56,897 nt of DNA from Agarophyton chilense (taxonomy: Eukaryota > Rhodophyta > Florideophyceae > Gracilariales > Gracilariaceae). The translations under genes were made by a program, and so were the position numbers. This document shows positions 1-9,849 of the stretch, one piece after another (the stretch's first letter is position 1; the number at the start of each line of letters is the position of its first letter). The stretch is from positions 1 through 56,897 of the forward strand of contig JARGXX010000032.1 of assembly GCA_030374765.1 (NCBI GenBank), in the 5' to 3' direction. Under the pieces are notes generated by a model. The model did no database searches. It saw only the letters and a list, made by a program, of their open reading frames with translations, and was not told the origin of the DNA.

Positions 1-598
1 ACCAGGCGCCGTACCATGGCCATAGCTGCTGTATAGAGCCGATTCCCATGCCTGTGTCTCCCTCTCACGGCTTTATACCGGCGGTAACGACGGTTATTGA
101 ACCGGTTGGGGCTGAACGTCTTTTCTAGCGGCGGCCAACCTTAGACTACCACAGGCGAATACTGTCGAATGTGAAAGGTGAACGAGCTCGCGTAAACGGT
201 GTCGACAGACATGTTTGTGGAAAGACATGTTTTGGTGCACTTCCGAGAATTAGTAGCATATGTATAGAAAGGAGAGTGGTGAGAAAGTTTGGTTTTTTAG
301 AGTACTTGGTTGAAATTGAAAAGTTGAATGTACATGAGTTGTGACACGGTGCAGTGAAGAAGAAGCGTTGTGGGCGAGTGAAGAGACGCAGTGAAACAAC
401 ATTAGGTTTTCGGTTTTGCAATGACGCTTGATATGGGTCTACAGAGGCGTATGCGAGAGACGAGGGGTGTGGTGAGAGTTTAGGAGTGTGGCGCAAATGT
501 AGGGAGCGGCGTGTGGGCGAAGGCGAAAAACGGGGGTGTGGGGGGCCCAAGGGGGTGTTTTTGGATGTGGGCAGACGTAGTCAAAAAGGCGGATTGGG

Positions 599-741
599 AT
601 TGCCTGCAGGCAATAAATTTCAACTGCGAATTACGGCTCATAATTTGCACCCCGATTGTTGATTTGCATTATTATTTCGCACTTTCGGGGTGCAAATTAT
701 GAGCCGTAATTCGCAGTTGACCAAAAGTGCCCGCAGGCAAT
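599..741. repeat. 143-bp foldback element inside R773
   Basis: Two nearly perfect 33-nt inverted arms (CAACTGCGAATTACGGCTC... and its reverse complement) flank an A/T-rich centre of about 30 nt. The outer ends are ATTGCCTGCAGGCA and TGCCCGCAGGCAAT, also inverted. The structure resembles a MITE-like foldback or a recombination hot spot. The same element recurs at 1372-1514 and once in every R773 unit. Confidence 0.85.
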
Positions 742-2196
742 TTCACTCAATGTGAGCAAACTCGTTTCTCTTCTACCAGGCGCCGTACCAAGGCAATAGC
801 TGCTCTATAGAGCCGATTCCCATGCCTGTGTCTCCCTCTAACGGCTTTATACCGGCGGTAACGAAGGTTATTGAACCGGTTGGGGCTGAACGTCTTTTCT
901 AGCGGCGCCCAACCTTAGACTACCACAGGCGAATACTGTCGAATGTGAAAGGTGAACGAGCTTGCGTAAAGGGTATCGACAGACATGTTTGTGGAAAAAC
1001 ATGTTTTAGTGCACTTCCGAGAATTAGTAGCATCTGTATAGAGAGGAGAGTGGTGAGAAAGTTTGGTGTTTTACAGTACTTGGTTGAAATTGAAAAGTTG
1101 AATGTAAATTAGGTGTGACACGGTGCAGTGGAGAAGAAGCGTTGTGGGCGAGTGAAGGGGTTTAGTGAAACATCATTAGGCTTTCGGTTTTGCAATGACG
1201 CTTGATATGGGTCTACAGAGGCGTATGCGAGAGACGAGGGGTGTGGTGAGAGTTTAGGAGTGTGGCGCAAATGTAGGGAGAGGCGTGTGGGCGAAGGCGA
1301 AAAACGGGGTGTTGGGGGCCCAGGGGGGTGTTTTTGGATGTGGGCAGACGTAGTCAAAAAGAGCGATTGGGATTGCCTGCAGGCAATAAATTTCAACTGC
1401 GAATTACGGCTCATAATTTGCACCCCGATTGTTGATTTGCATTATTATTTCGCACTTTCGGGGTGCAAATTATGAGCCGTAATTCGCAGTTGACCAAAAG
1501 TGCCCGCAGGCAATTTCACTCAATGTGAGCAAACTCGTTTCTCTTCTACCAGGCGCCGTACCAAGGCAATAGCTGCTCTATAGAGCCGATTCCCATGCCT
1601 GTGTCTCCCTCTAACGGCTTTATGCCGGCGGTAACGACGGTTATTGAACCGGTTAAGGCTGAATGTTTATTGTAAAAAAGACTGTCAGGTAGGAAGGGTG
1701 AACTAGGGCGTCCTAAAGCTACCGACAGAGTTTGTTGTAAAAAAGTGTTTCTCGGTGCGTTGGCGAGAAGTTGTAGCAGCTGCATAGCGAGTGGTGAGGA
1801 GTTGAGGTAGCAATTGACCTGCTGGGTTGAATGTTGAGTTTTTGATCATTGTTTTGATTACGTGGTACAATGGGTTTAGATAGTTGTGCGCGCTCCAAGA
1901 AAAGCAGAAGAACAAAAGTAAGTTTAAACGTTTGAACTGACTATTGAGATTAGTCTACGGTGGTTCATGCGAGATTTTACGCATTTGTTATGGGTTCATA
2001 GTGTTGCACAAAAGTAAAGAGAGCCGGGTTTCAAACATGATTTGCGGCATTTTACGCATTTAGACGGGTTTAAAGCATGTCCAGGAGCGGGGTGGAAAAC
2101 CCTGCCGTAGAACTTGTTCTGGGGTGCGGTTCTAGGACTTTAGGCTGTGGAGGGTTGTTTTGGGATGTTGGCGTGTTTAGTTGAGAGTGTCCAAGA

Positions 2197-2339
2197 ATTG
2201 CCTGCTGGCAGAATTTTTCACCTGCAAATTACGGCTCATAATTTGCTACGTGATTGTTGATTTGCATTATTTTTTCGCACTTTCGGGGTGCAAATTATGA
2301 GCCGTAATTCGCAGTTGACCAAAAGTGCCCGCAGGCAAT
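2197..2339. repeat. Diverged 143-bp foldback closing array 1
   Basis: This copy shares the right arm exactly with other foldbacks, but its left arm is altered (CTGCTGGCAG, CACCTGCAAATTACGG, TTGCTACG), so the hairpin is imperfect. R773-related sequence stops precisely at its GGCAAT end and unrelated sequence begins. Array 2 ends at the same element (26636), and so does the duplicate of this array (34246). Confidence 0.8.
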
Positions 2340-3516
2340 CCCATACATTAAAAAATAAAAATATTAAATTATCATAGAGGGAAACCGAAAGTGGCAAAAC
2401 GCGACACGAGGCCACGAGGCCACGAGTCCACGACGCCACGACGCCACGACGACTCCGCGTCACGACTCGAGGCATTTGTACAGCAAGGCCCGGTGGGTGA
2501 TGGCGCTTGTTGTGCAATGGGTGTGCGCTGTATACAGTGTCGCTGTTGTATAGTTGGGACACGAGGGGCATGTACGAGATGCGATGGGCATTGTACATTT
2601 TCGGACAAGCGCTGCCAAACAGCGCATGTGTATCGGTGGCAGCGTGACTCCCATTCAGAATTTTTCAGCGTTGTTCGTTTGAGCGTATGTGTGTGTGACT
2701 GCTTCCGCGTCGCGCCGGAATGGTATGGGGGCGTCGACGTGACAAAAAAGCGCGCTTGCGACGCACGTTTTACATCATCTGAGAAGCACGCGTGTGCGCG
2801 TAGTGGAGCGAGCGACGGTGATGTGATTGCTATTTGCAATATACAAACTGAACATTCTATCAGAATGTCGCTGTCAAATTCTGCAGTGGATTAAAACTGT
2901 GCAGCCGGCTTTGTGCGCAGCGGTGCGTGGCACTAGGCCCACCCCCACCGGAGTGGAAGGGAGGGTTGGTCACAGAGGGGTTTAGCCTTGCAAATTGTAT
3001 TGGGGGTATCGAGAGAGCCGGGGATTTTAGGCGGGAGGAGTATTGAGGAGGGCTTGCAAACATGCCATAGTTCGGAACAGCGACAAGCAGACATAATGTG
3101 CCAGTGCTTTAAGTTGCGACAAGGAAGCGAGACGTTTTGTCGTGCAATTTGGCCGAGCTGGCGCGCACGTCACACAAACAAACAAACAGCATAGACATGG
3201 TAGACACATGCGCGAGAGCGCCATGGACGCGCGGGGGTGACTGTAATAAAGGGCAACGGCTCCAGCGCCCGCTGTGAATGACGTTGTCGGCGAGCGCTCT
3301 CTTTGGCGTGCATACAACACGCGTTGGCACACGCGGCTCACTCGGACGCGCACGCGACGCATCCATGTCACGCTGTGTGCAAGACGGGCACGTCTTGTAG
3401 GGGCGTTGTGAGCTATAAGAAGTGAGGCGACGGCGATCCGTGACAAGAAAACAACGGGCACAGGTTGTAGTTTAGTATAGCAGCTTTACAGACAAGAACC
3501 CATCCACATCCTTGAA
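2340..3516. other. Spacer without a convincing gene
   Basis: The stretch begins with an A/T-rich segment, then a short CCACGA-type tandem run near 2408-2455. Open frames of 144-167 codons exist on both strands (for example 2391-2894 plus and 3027-3461 minus), but they overlap each other, have odd Cys/Arg/His-rich composition and show no domain. The whole stretch is duplicated, apparently identically, at 34247-35423, so its conservation says nothing about coding. Confidence 0.5.
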
Positions 3517-4143
3517 TTGCATGCTGTGGGTGGTTTTCGAGGGGTTAAGACTATGATCATGCAGCCCACGCAGAGAATCACGCCACTTGGGACACACGCA
3601 TCGTCCCAGCCAAGGCCGGCCGCGCAGGCAACGACGGGGTTGGCGCCGCCGGTGACGGCAGCCACGAAAGAGCCGTGGCACGGAGACGCTGCACATCTCA
3701 TTGAGGCACAGCGGTGGGGCTTAAACCCATGGACGAGGAAGTGGAGCGTAAAATACTTTGGATATGTAATCGACGCGATCATCATAGGCCCCTGTCACTC
3801 GAAGCAGCGTGTCTCTCAAAGTCAAGCGTTCAAAGCCACCGTACTTTGTGAGTTGTGTGGCGCAACTTTCATCAGCAAGGGCAATCGGAACCGCCACCGC
3901 CGGGTGGTGCACCAGGGTAAACGCGTGAGGTGCGACCGCGCACAGTGCAACGAGGTACGTACGTGAAGGCACGCAGCGGTAGATTTTGAGCGCGCGCACG
4001 ATATATGTTCTAACCGAAAGAAACACCGCCTGTCCCTTCGTCGCTGCGATCAGACTTTTACACAAATAGCCGACATGCGGCGGCACTGCCGCCGATGGCA
4101 TCACGGCACGCCGCCACGACCATGCGCGCCGCGTTCTGAGTAA
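3517..4143 (+). CDS. Two-finger C2H2 zinc-finger protein, two exons (copy 1)
   Basis: Exon 1 is 3517-3954 and exon 2 is 4054-4143, giving about 175 aa. Finger 1 lies in exon 1 with spacing C-x2-C-x12-H-x4-H (CELCGATF...). Finger 2 is split by the intron. Exon 1 supplies the C-x4-C pair (CDRAQC), and after splicing exon 2 supplies the hydrophobic core and the H-x4-H pair, giving C-x4-C-x12-H-x4-H in frame. Reading straight through would stop four codons after the junction, so splicing restores the second finger. The N-terminal 100 residues are Pro/Ala/Thr-rich and unrecognised. The start is uncertain: ATGs also occur a few codons downstream and an upstream exon cannot be excluded. Two C2H2 fingers suggest nucleic-acid binding; the target is unknown. 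A second, apparently identical copy lies at 35424-36050. Confidence 0.7.
3955..4053 (+). other. Predicted 99-nt spliceosomal intron in the zinc-finger gene
   Basis: The donor is GAG|GTACGT at 3954/3955, with a branch-point-like TTCTAAC at 4008-4014 about 40 nt before the acceptor TCAG at 4050-4053. Joining 3954 to 4054 keeps frame and completes the second C2H2 finger, which is strong independent support. It is the only intron I can support in the window. Confidence 0.75.
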
Positions 4144-4281
4144 ACTAAAACTCCCGTGCGAAGGTGAGATCAGACCTTCTTCTATTTGCACTACATCTAT
4201 CTCCGTACCCCTGTCGGACACGTGCACCACGACTGCCTGCGAGAAGTATAAAGCATTTGTGGAAGAAAACTTGTAATTGGT

Positions 4282-4363
4282 GTTTAGGGCATTTAGAAAA
4301 GCGTTAGGGGGTCTTAGACACAGATGAGGTGTTTAGGGGAGGTTTTGAGTTTACGGGGTTTTA
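4282..4363 (+). repeat. Decayed interstitial telomere tract
   Basis: Scattered telomere-like words (GTTTAGGG, GTTAGGGGG, GTGTTTAGGGGAGG, TTTACGGGGTTTTA) run on the plus strand in the same orientation as the distal telomere. They lie immediately left of the PLE relic. I interpret this as a former chromosome end that has accumulated substitutions. Confidence 0.6.
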
Positions 4364-4365
4364 TA

Positions 4366-4476
4366 TATCATAAAAGAAACCGGCTCTTCTATATATATGT
4401 AAATATTTCTTGTTGGAGCTGACGTCTCACGTCGTAGAAATGTTAAAAGATGTGTTCAATCTATTCATGAGAGCCT
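4366..4476 (-). pseudogene. Relic of a Penelope-like reverse transcriptase, truncated at both ends
   Basis: On the minus strand this stretch aligns with the region of the intact PLE reverse transcriptase just after the YIDD box (intact counterpart near 40395-40497). Shared words include TTGGAGCTGA, GTGTTCAATCTAT and CATGAGAGCCT. The translation keeps ALM-RLNT and SS-K around one in-frame stop, then degenerates. The alignment ends at GAGAGCCT, exactly where the next module starts. It is a divergent, dead fragment, with its 3' side facing the decayed telomere tract. Confidence 0.7.
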
Positions 4477-4563
4477 ATACGTATTGCATGGCGTAAGTGT
4501 GGGCTGGCGCTTGGTAAAACGCGGTTGCCACAAGCGCTTGGTAATTACATAGACTAAGCGCCA
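4474..4563 (-). repeat. Shared 3'-terminal module sequence, variant copy
   Basis: About 85 bp match the start of the helicase modules at 5581, 8244 and 36381: CCTATA, then GTAAGTGTGGGCTGGCGCTT, AAACGC, and an inverted pair of the motif GCGCTTGGT/ACCAAGCGC (here slightly altered to CTAAGCGCC). Similarity stops after AAGCGCCA. Read on the minus strand this is the sequence downstream of the reductase-like gene, as the other copies lie downstream of the helicase gene. Differences near the edge (CGTATTGCATGG) make it a distinct variant. Confidence 0.75.
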
Positions 4564-4759
4564 AAGGCTGGTTTTACATTTAGTTTGGTGTGCATGGAAG
4601 TTTAGAAAACCTAAGTTGTTTAAAGTTTGAGTATGAAAAGCGGGTTGTTTGCAGTCTAAATAGGGAGGGTTTGCAGAAAGAAATAATTGTAGGTTGACAC
4701 ATGCAAATACTTTTTGATATAGACTGGTGCCTTTGGCGATATTTCGTAGTGATATCACG

Positions 4760-5580
4760 CTAGTTGTGTTGCAAGGCCATTGTGACAAAGTAGCTATGGG
4801 TGGGCGCGATATCCGCTTCTCCTTCGGCTGAAAGGCGTAAGCTCATGTCGTGAAAAACTCGGTTGCGCCAATTGAACTCGCTTAGAGAAGTGGCAAAGTG
4901 GCCTACGTGTAGCCCATAAGCCAACAAAGCGTTCACCGTTGCTTGCTGTGGTAAGTACACGCCTCTGCATTTGGCTACCAGCGTGATCAGCTCGGTCATA
5001 ACTGGTCGTAGCACTGCTTGGTATTGTGTGGCAAGTGCTTTAATGTCCACATTTCCAAAAGCAGCTCCTACAATGTTAAACGAACAAAGCCAAATTAACT
5101 TTTCGTAGTAGGCGCGCGTCCAGTCGTCGTCGTTCACCACAGAGGCTTCTACCCCTCCTGTTCGTAGGCGGTCGGCCAAAGCTTGGGCCCATTTGCCAGT
5201 CATTGTAGTGCGACCGCCGTTTCTCACAGTGGACGGGTCTCGCGATGGAACTGCAACGTAGAGCACGACTCGTGTGTTGTGCTGCAAGCCATGTTTCTGT
5301 AGAAACGGCATGATATCTCCATTTTGCATGAACACAAGATCCTGGCGTCGATGAGGTGGGCATTGTGTAATAACTTCTTGCAATGCATCGTTTCTCGTAC
5401 ATACGAAAATGGGTCCTTCATTTCTGCATCGATTGAGGTTGTCTCCACGTCGCAGCACCACATCCGCTTCCTGCGATTGCGTTGGACTACCAAGGGTTTT
5501 GAGCCAAGAGCCAATTCTTCCCGCTCCCACGATGGTGCATGGTATGGGTTTTTGCGTCCGAGTCGCGGTTATGGCTGTGT
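4760..5580 (-). pseudogene. Ketopantoate reductase-like gene, 5'-truncated
   Basis: The minus-strand frame encodes about 270 residues resembling the 2-dehydropantoate 2-reductase family (NADPH-dependent reduction in pantothenate synthesis; many eukaryotic paralogues have other 2-oxo acid substrates). Visible signs are an N-terminal Rossmann turn GAGRIG, an FMQNGD segment where the family has its conserved NG, an EKL-x5-N segment and a C-terminal EFNWRNRVFH block. There is no in-frame ATG before the Rossmann turn. The open frame runs upstream until a stop created at the CCTATA junction at 5581, so the native N-terminus is missing. An internal GTG at 5528-5530 is not a credible eukaryotic start. 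The 3' flank ends in the same terminal sequence as the helicase modules. Likely a non-functional fragment. Confidence 0.65.
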
Positions 5581-6440
5581 CCTATATATATTACAGGTTG
5601 TAAGTGTGGGCTGGCGCTTGGTAAAACGCGGTTGTCAGTAGCGCTTGGTAATTACATACACCAAGCGCCACGCGCTGCATTCGACGTATGTGCGATTTTG
5701 ACCCCCTGGATGGAAAACGTTGTGCTGGAGAGCGCGTATGACACATTGGCACGCTCAAAAAATCGTGGCTAATTGCGCTCAGGCGCTTCGTTCGGGTAAC
5801 GTAGCGCGCGAATTGCCAGATGTTGGCGCGCAGCACCCATTTTCGCAATATTTGCATTTGAAAAAATCATAAATTTTAGGCGCGCTGGGCTTTCTGCCAA
5901 ATCCTGCGTTTGCACATGTTTTATTGTAACATTTTTGCTGCACAACGTGGAGGCGTGCGTCGAGTGTGGCACTCAAAGGCGCTTGGTTTCAGCCACATCT
6001 CCGCTGCACAGTCGAGCTGTGTTGTAAGCTGGATAATGTGCGAAATTTTTATCAAAAGAAAGGGTTGTGTTATGCGTTTGCGCTTGGTTCTGTGGCTATT
6101 TCGTGGAGGCAGATGGCACATTGTCAGGCGTTTTGTATGTGCGTTTTTGGGGTCGTGTACGCGGCTGAAAAAGGTGCGTTTGCGCTTGGTTCTAGGATGG
6201 TTTTCATATCCGGCAACACTGGGGGTCGATATTCGATGGTATTGCCAAGTTCAATGTAGGTTGAGTGTGGTGAGTAGTAGGTCACGCGAGTGCTGGCGCC
6301 ACACTCTTAGCTAAAGAAGACGCGTGCAGTGCGTTTAGTGAGGTAGGGATGACGTATGCTTAACGATGACAGGTAGATTCTTATGACGTTAAGGTTTGTC
6401 CAACAGTGGCATCGCCACTAAGTAGCTATCGGTCAGGGCC
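5581..6440. other. Noncoding segment with iterated GCGCTTGGT motifs
   Basis: The 9-mer GCGCTTGGT occurs at 5614, 5641, 5979, 6080 and 6182, with its reverse complement at 5660-5668. The first and last of the terminal group can form a TGGCGCTTGGT/ACCAAGCGCCA hairpin, and the last three are spaced 101-102 bp apart. No convincing gene is present: a 134-codon plus frame is built around these repeats. The segment recurs at 8244-9103 and 36381-37240. It could be a protein- or RNA-recognition region of the module. Confidence 0.65.
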
Positions 6441-6775
6441 TACGGGAGTTTACGTTTTCGTAGAGGAAACCATTGTGTACGGGCTTTTACAGGTTTCAGG
6501 GGTTTAGGGGTTTAGGGGTTTAGGGGTTTAGGGGTTTTAGGAGAAGCTTTACCTTTATGGGATTTTGAAGTTACGGAGAGGAAAACATTGTGTAGGGGTT
6601 TTAGGGGTTTTAGAGGTTCAGGGGTTCAGGGGTTCAGGGGGTTTAGGGGAAACTTTACCTTTATGGGATTTTTTATTTACGGAGAGGAAAACATTGTTTA
6701 GGGGCTGGAGGGCTTTAGGGGTTTTAGGGGAAGCTTTTCGTTTATTGGATTTTAGGGGTTTTAGGAGTCTAGAGT
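6440..6775 (+). repeat. Composite telomere-like minisatellite
   Basis: Runs of GGGGTTTAGGGG and GGTTCAGGGG alternate with a spacer of the form TTTACCTTTATGGGA...ACGGAGAGGAAAACATTGT, repeated about three times imperfectly with a fourth weaker copy at its left. The G-rich strand has the same orientation as the chromosome end. Copies lie at 9103-9438 and 37240-37470; in the last, true telomere repeats follow directly. Confidence 0.8.
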
Positions 6776-7186
6776 CGAGACGTCAAGTTCCATTATAGTA
6801 CGAATGCGTGGTGAACAGATTGTTTGAGGGTGTACTCGATATCTGCGGTGGTTGGATAAAGTTCTGTGTTGAGCGACCTGCATTCGATAAGTGTACTGGG
6901 CTTTATGTGTAGGACTGATATAGAGTGTAGGTTGTTTCGTTACACTGTATTTTTGAGGCGGAGTTGGGGTATTTAGGGGCTGAGGTTGAGCTGGAGATAG
7001 AGTCGTTTGAATAACGCTTGTTGCTGGGTTGGGTGTAATGTAACGGTCGAATATGGGGTGTTTGGCGTTATACTTAAGTATAAAGAGTAGGAAATGTGGT
7101 TTTCTGTGGCAAGGAAGAGAGTTGAAAGCAAAATGGAGAAAGAAGAATGGGTGTTTATTGTACCGGGTTGGAATCTAAAATCGTGC

Positions 7187-8243
7187 TTAAATGAGTGTTG
7201 TGGTTGACTTCCACCAAGCTGCAAGGCGTAGAATGTTGGGTACGGCAAAGTGGTTGTTGTGTGTTAACCAATCATGAAACATGGCGTCTATTTCAAGGTG
7301 GAGGGGTGAGGAATCTTGGGAGGATTGGGAAATGGAGTTGAACTTGGATTGCATGCGGCCGTCAAAGAGGTGGAGTGCAATTTCGGAGCGAGTTTTGGAG
7401 CATGTTCGCCACAAGACCCATGCCAGTTGATAGAGCGAAATGAAGATGCAGTGTCTTGTTCCAAAAGTGTGCGGTTGAGAATGAGTTTTGAGTCCCTTGC
7501 AGAATCCGAGATGGCAACGGTAGCAGGTTCCTTGAGGTGATTTATCGAACCTGCAGTTGCGCGATATATGGTGCGGCGAAAAGCATCTGAAGCATCGTTG
7601 ACGGGAATGGGGGCATGCATGAGTGTCCGTCAAGTGCACTTGCGTTTTTTCGTGCAGCAAGCATGGCACACAGAGAGGGGCAAGTCGGCGGGAGAGCTCC
7701 TCGAAGTGTGACACGATTTGTTGCGGTGTTTTTCGTTCCAAGGTGTAAAAGAAGGTGGCAGAGTGCGACTGAGATTGAGAATGAGCGACAGTGGGCGATT
7801 GGGTCGCTGCGGATGGATGCGTGGTTGTCAGCAACGGCGATGGAGTGGAGGTGGGGGGTCGTGGTGGACGACTGGCGTGGGGTTTGGGGCTTTGTGTTGG
7901 GCCGCCGTTGGTGTTGGTGTTTTGGTTGTTTAAGGATGTTCTGTTTGATTGATTGGCACGGTTTTTTGGCGGCGTGGGCGTTTGTGGGGAAGCGCTGGGT
8001 GACGGTGAAATGGATTGGGCGTGCTGAGAGGCAGAAGGGGTAGCGGAAACGGAGCTTCGTTCCGGGGTGGGAGAGGGGGAGACAGCTGCGATGCTATTGC
8101 AAATATCGCAATTAAGAACCGAAGGAGAGAAGAGACAGATGCCTGGTTCTTTTCCGTCCATGTGGAAATAGAGGGCGTTCCTTCGACAAACAGATTTGCA
8201 TTCGACCCAATGGAAAGTGCTTGGTTGTATATGCGATTGGGCT
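7187..8243 (-). pseudogene. 3' fragment of the zinc-finger/RecQ helicase gene
   Basis: This reproduces the C-terminal portion (about 350 codons) of the helicase at 9850-15393: the end of the RecQ zinc-binding region (GICLF...CDIC), the Ser/Pro/Thr-rich linker and the Cys-rich tail. The helicase core is absent. A 25-nt deletion after 8212 shifts the frame, and the copy is cut at 8243. It cannot encode a helicase; it is a 5'-truncated duplicate. Confidence 0.85.
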
Positions 8244-9102
8244 CCTATATATATTACAGGTTGTAAGTGTGGGCTGGCGCTTGGTAAAACGCAGTTGTCA
8301 GTAGCGCTTGGTAATTACATACACCAAGCGCCACGCGCTGCATTCGACGTATGTGCGATTTTGACCCCCTGGATGGAAAACGTTGTGCTGGAGAGCGCGT
8401 ATGACACATTGGCACGCTCAAAAAATCGTGGCTAATTGCGCTCAGGCGCTTCGTTCGGGTAACGTAGCGCGCGAATTGCCAGATGTTGGCGCGCAGCACC
8501 CATTTTCGCAATATTTGCATTTGAAAAAATCATAAATTTTAGGCGCGCTGGGCTTTCTGCCAAATCCTGCGTTTGCACATGTTTTATTGTAACATTTTTG
8601 CTGCACAACGTGGAGGCGTGCGTCGAGTGTGGCACTCAAAGGCGCTTGGTTTCAGCCACATCTCCGCTGCACAGTCGAGCTGTGTTGTAAGCTGGATAAT
8701 GTGCGAAATTTTTATCAAAAGAAAGGGTTGTGTTATGCGTTTGCGCTTGGTTCTGTGGCTATTTCGTGGAGGCAGATGGCACATTGTCAGGCGTTTTGTA
8801 TGTGCGTTTTTGGGGTCGTGTACGCGGCTGAAAAAGGTGCGTTTGCGCTTGGTTCTAGGATGGTTTTCATATCCGGCAACACTGGGGGTCGATATTCGAT
8901 GGTATTGCCAAGTTCAATGTAGGTTGAGTGTGGTGAGTAGTAGGTCACGCGAGTGCTGGCGCCACACTCTCAGCTAAAGAAGACGCGTGCAGTGCGTTTA
9001 GTGAGGTAGGGATGACGTATGCTTAACGATGACAGGTAGATTCTTATGACGTTAAGGTTTGTCCAACAGTGGCATCGCCACTAAGTAGCTATCGGTCAGG
9101 GC

Positions 9103-9438
9103 CTACGGGAGTTTACGTTTTCGTAGAGGAAACCATTGTGTACGGGCTTTTACAGGTTTCAGGGGTTTAGGGGTTTAGGGGTTTAGGGGTTTAGGGGTTT
9201 TAGGAGAAGCTTTACCTTTATGGGATTTTGAAGTTACGGAGAGGAAAACATTGTGTAGGGGTTTTAGGGGTTTTAGAGGTTCAGGGGTTCAGGGGTTCAG
9301 GGGGTTTAGGGGAAACTTTACCTTTATGGGATTTTTTATTTACGGAGAGGAAAACATTGTTTAGGGGCTGGAGGGCTTTAGGGGTTTTAGGGGAAGCTTT
9401 TCGTTTATTGGATTTTAGGGGTTTTAGGAGTCTAGAGT
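9103..9438 (+). repeat. Composite telomere-like minisatellite, copy 2
   Basis: Same arrangement as at 6440-6775: four or five GGGGTTTA units, then the alternating TTTACCTTTATGGGA spacer and GGTTCAGGGG runs. It sits between the module terminus and the helicase stop codon. Confidence 0.8.
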
Positions 9439-9816
9439 CGAGACGTCAAGTTCCATTATAGTACGAATGCGTGGTGAACAGATTGTTTGAGGGTGTACTC
9501 GATATCTGCGGTGGTTGGATAAAGTTCTGTGTTGAGCGACCTGCATTCGATAAGTGTACTGGGCTTTATGTGTAGGACTGATATAGAGTGTAGGTTGTTT
9601 CGTTACACTGTATTTTTGAGGCGGAGTTGGGGTATTTAGGGGCTGAGGTTGAGCTGGAGATAGAGTCGTTTGAATAACGCTTGTTGCTGGGTTGGGTGTA
9701 ATGTAACGGTCGAATATGGGGTGTTTGGCGTTATACTTAAGTATAAAGAGTAGGAAATGTGGTTTTCTGTGGCAAGGAAGAGAGTTGAAAGCAAAATGGA
9801 GAAAGAAGAATGGGTG

Positions 9817-9822
9817 TTTATT
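9817..9822 (-). promoter_or_regulatory. Possible polyadenylation signal of the helicase gene
   Basis: AATAAA on the minus strand, 28 nt past the stop codon. If used, the normal mRNA would end well before the module terminus at 8244, so any RNA carrying that terminus would be a read-through transcript. Confidence 0.4.
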
Positions 9823-9849
9823 GTACCGGGTTGGAATCTAAAATCGTGC

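Larger units (their letters stand above)
1..2339. repeat. R773 tandem repeat array 1 (partial, plus two units and a diverged unit)
   Basis: The window opens inside a 773-bp tandem unit. The foldback that marks each unit starts at 599 and 1372, exactly 773 bp apart. The following unit (about 1650-2339) is clearly related but diverged, and ends with a diverged foldback at 2197. Recognisable segments include an ACCAGGCGCCGTACC box just after the foldback and a GTGGGCAGACGTAGTC box just before it. Open frames in the unit are Ser/Pro/Thr-rich and start inside the foldback; I regard them as fortuitous. The array continues beyond the left edge and is repeated at 31640-34246. Confidence 0.9.
5581..8243. 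repeat. Helicase 3'-terminal module, copy 1 (2663 bp)
   Basis: Nearly identical to 8244-10908 (offset exactly 2663 nt). It contains, left to right, the terminal CCTATATATATTACAGG sequence, a noncoding segment rich in GCGCTTGGT motifs, a composite telomere-like minisatellite, and the last third of the helicase gene. A 25-nt segment present at 10876-10900 is missing after 8212. The copy stops at GGGCTCCT, where the next module begins with the same CCT. Confidence 0.9.

Noticed and set aside
2391..2894. 167-codon plus-strand frame, with a 155-codon minus frame overlapping it
   Set aside because: Cys/Arg-rich composition, begins in a CCACGA tandem run, no domain, and the duplicate at 34298 is identical through recent duplication only.
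3721..4230. 169-codon minus-strand frame
   Set aside because: Antisense to the zinc-finger gene, including its intron and second exon; the plus-strand finger pattern is far more specific.
5910..6314. 134-codon plus-strand frame (and copies at 8573 and 36710)
   Set aside because: Built over the GCGCTTGGT repeats and antisense frames of similar length exist; no protein-like pattern.
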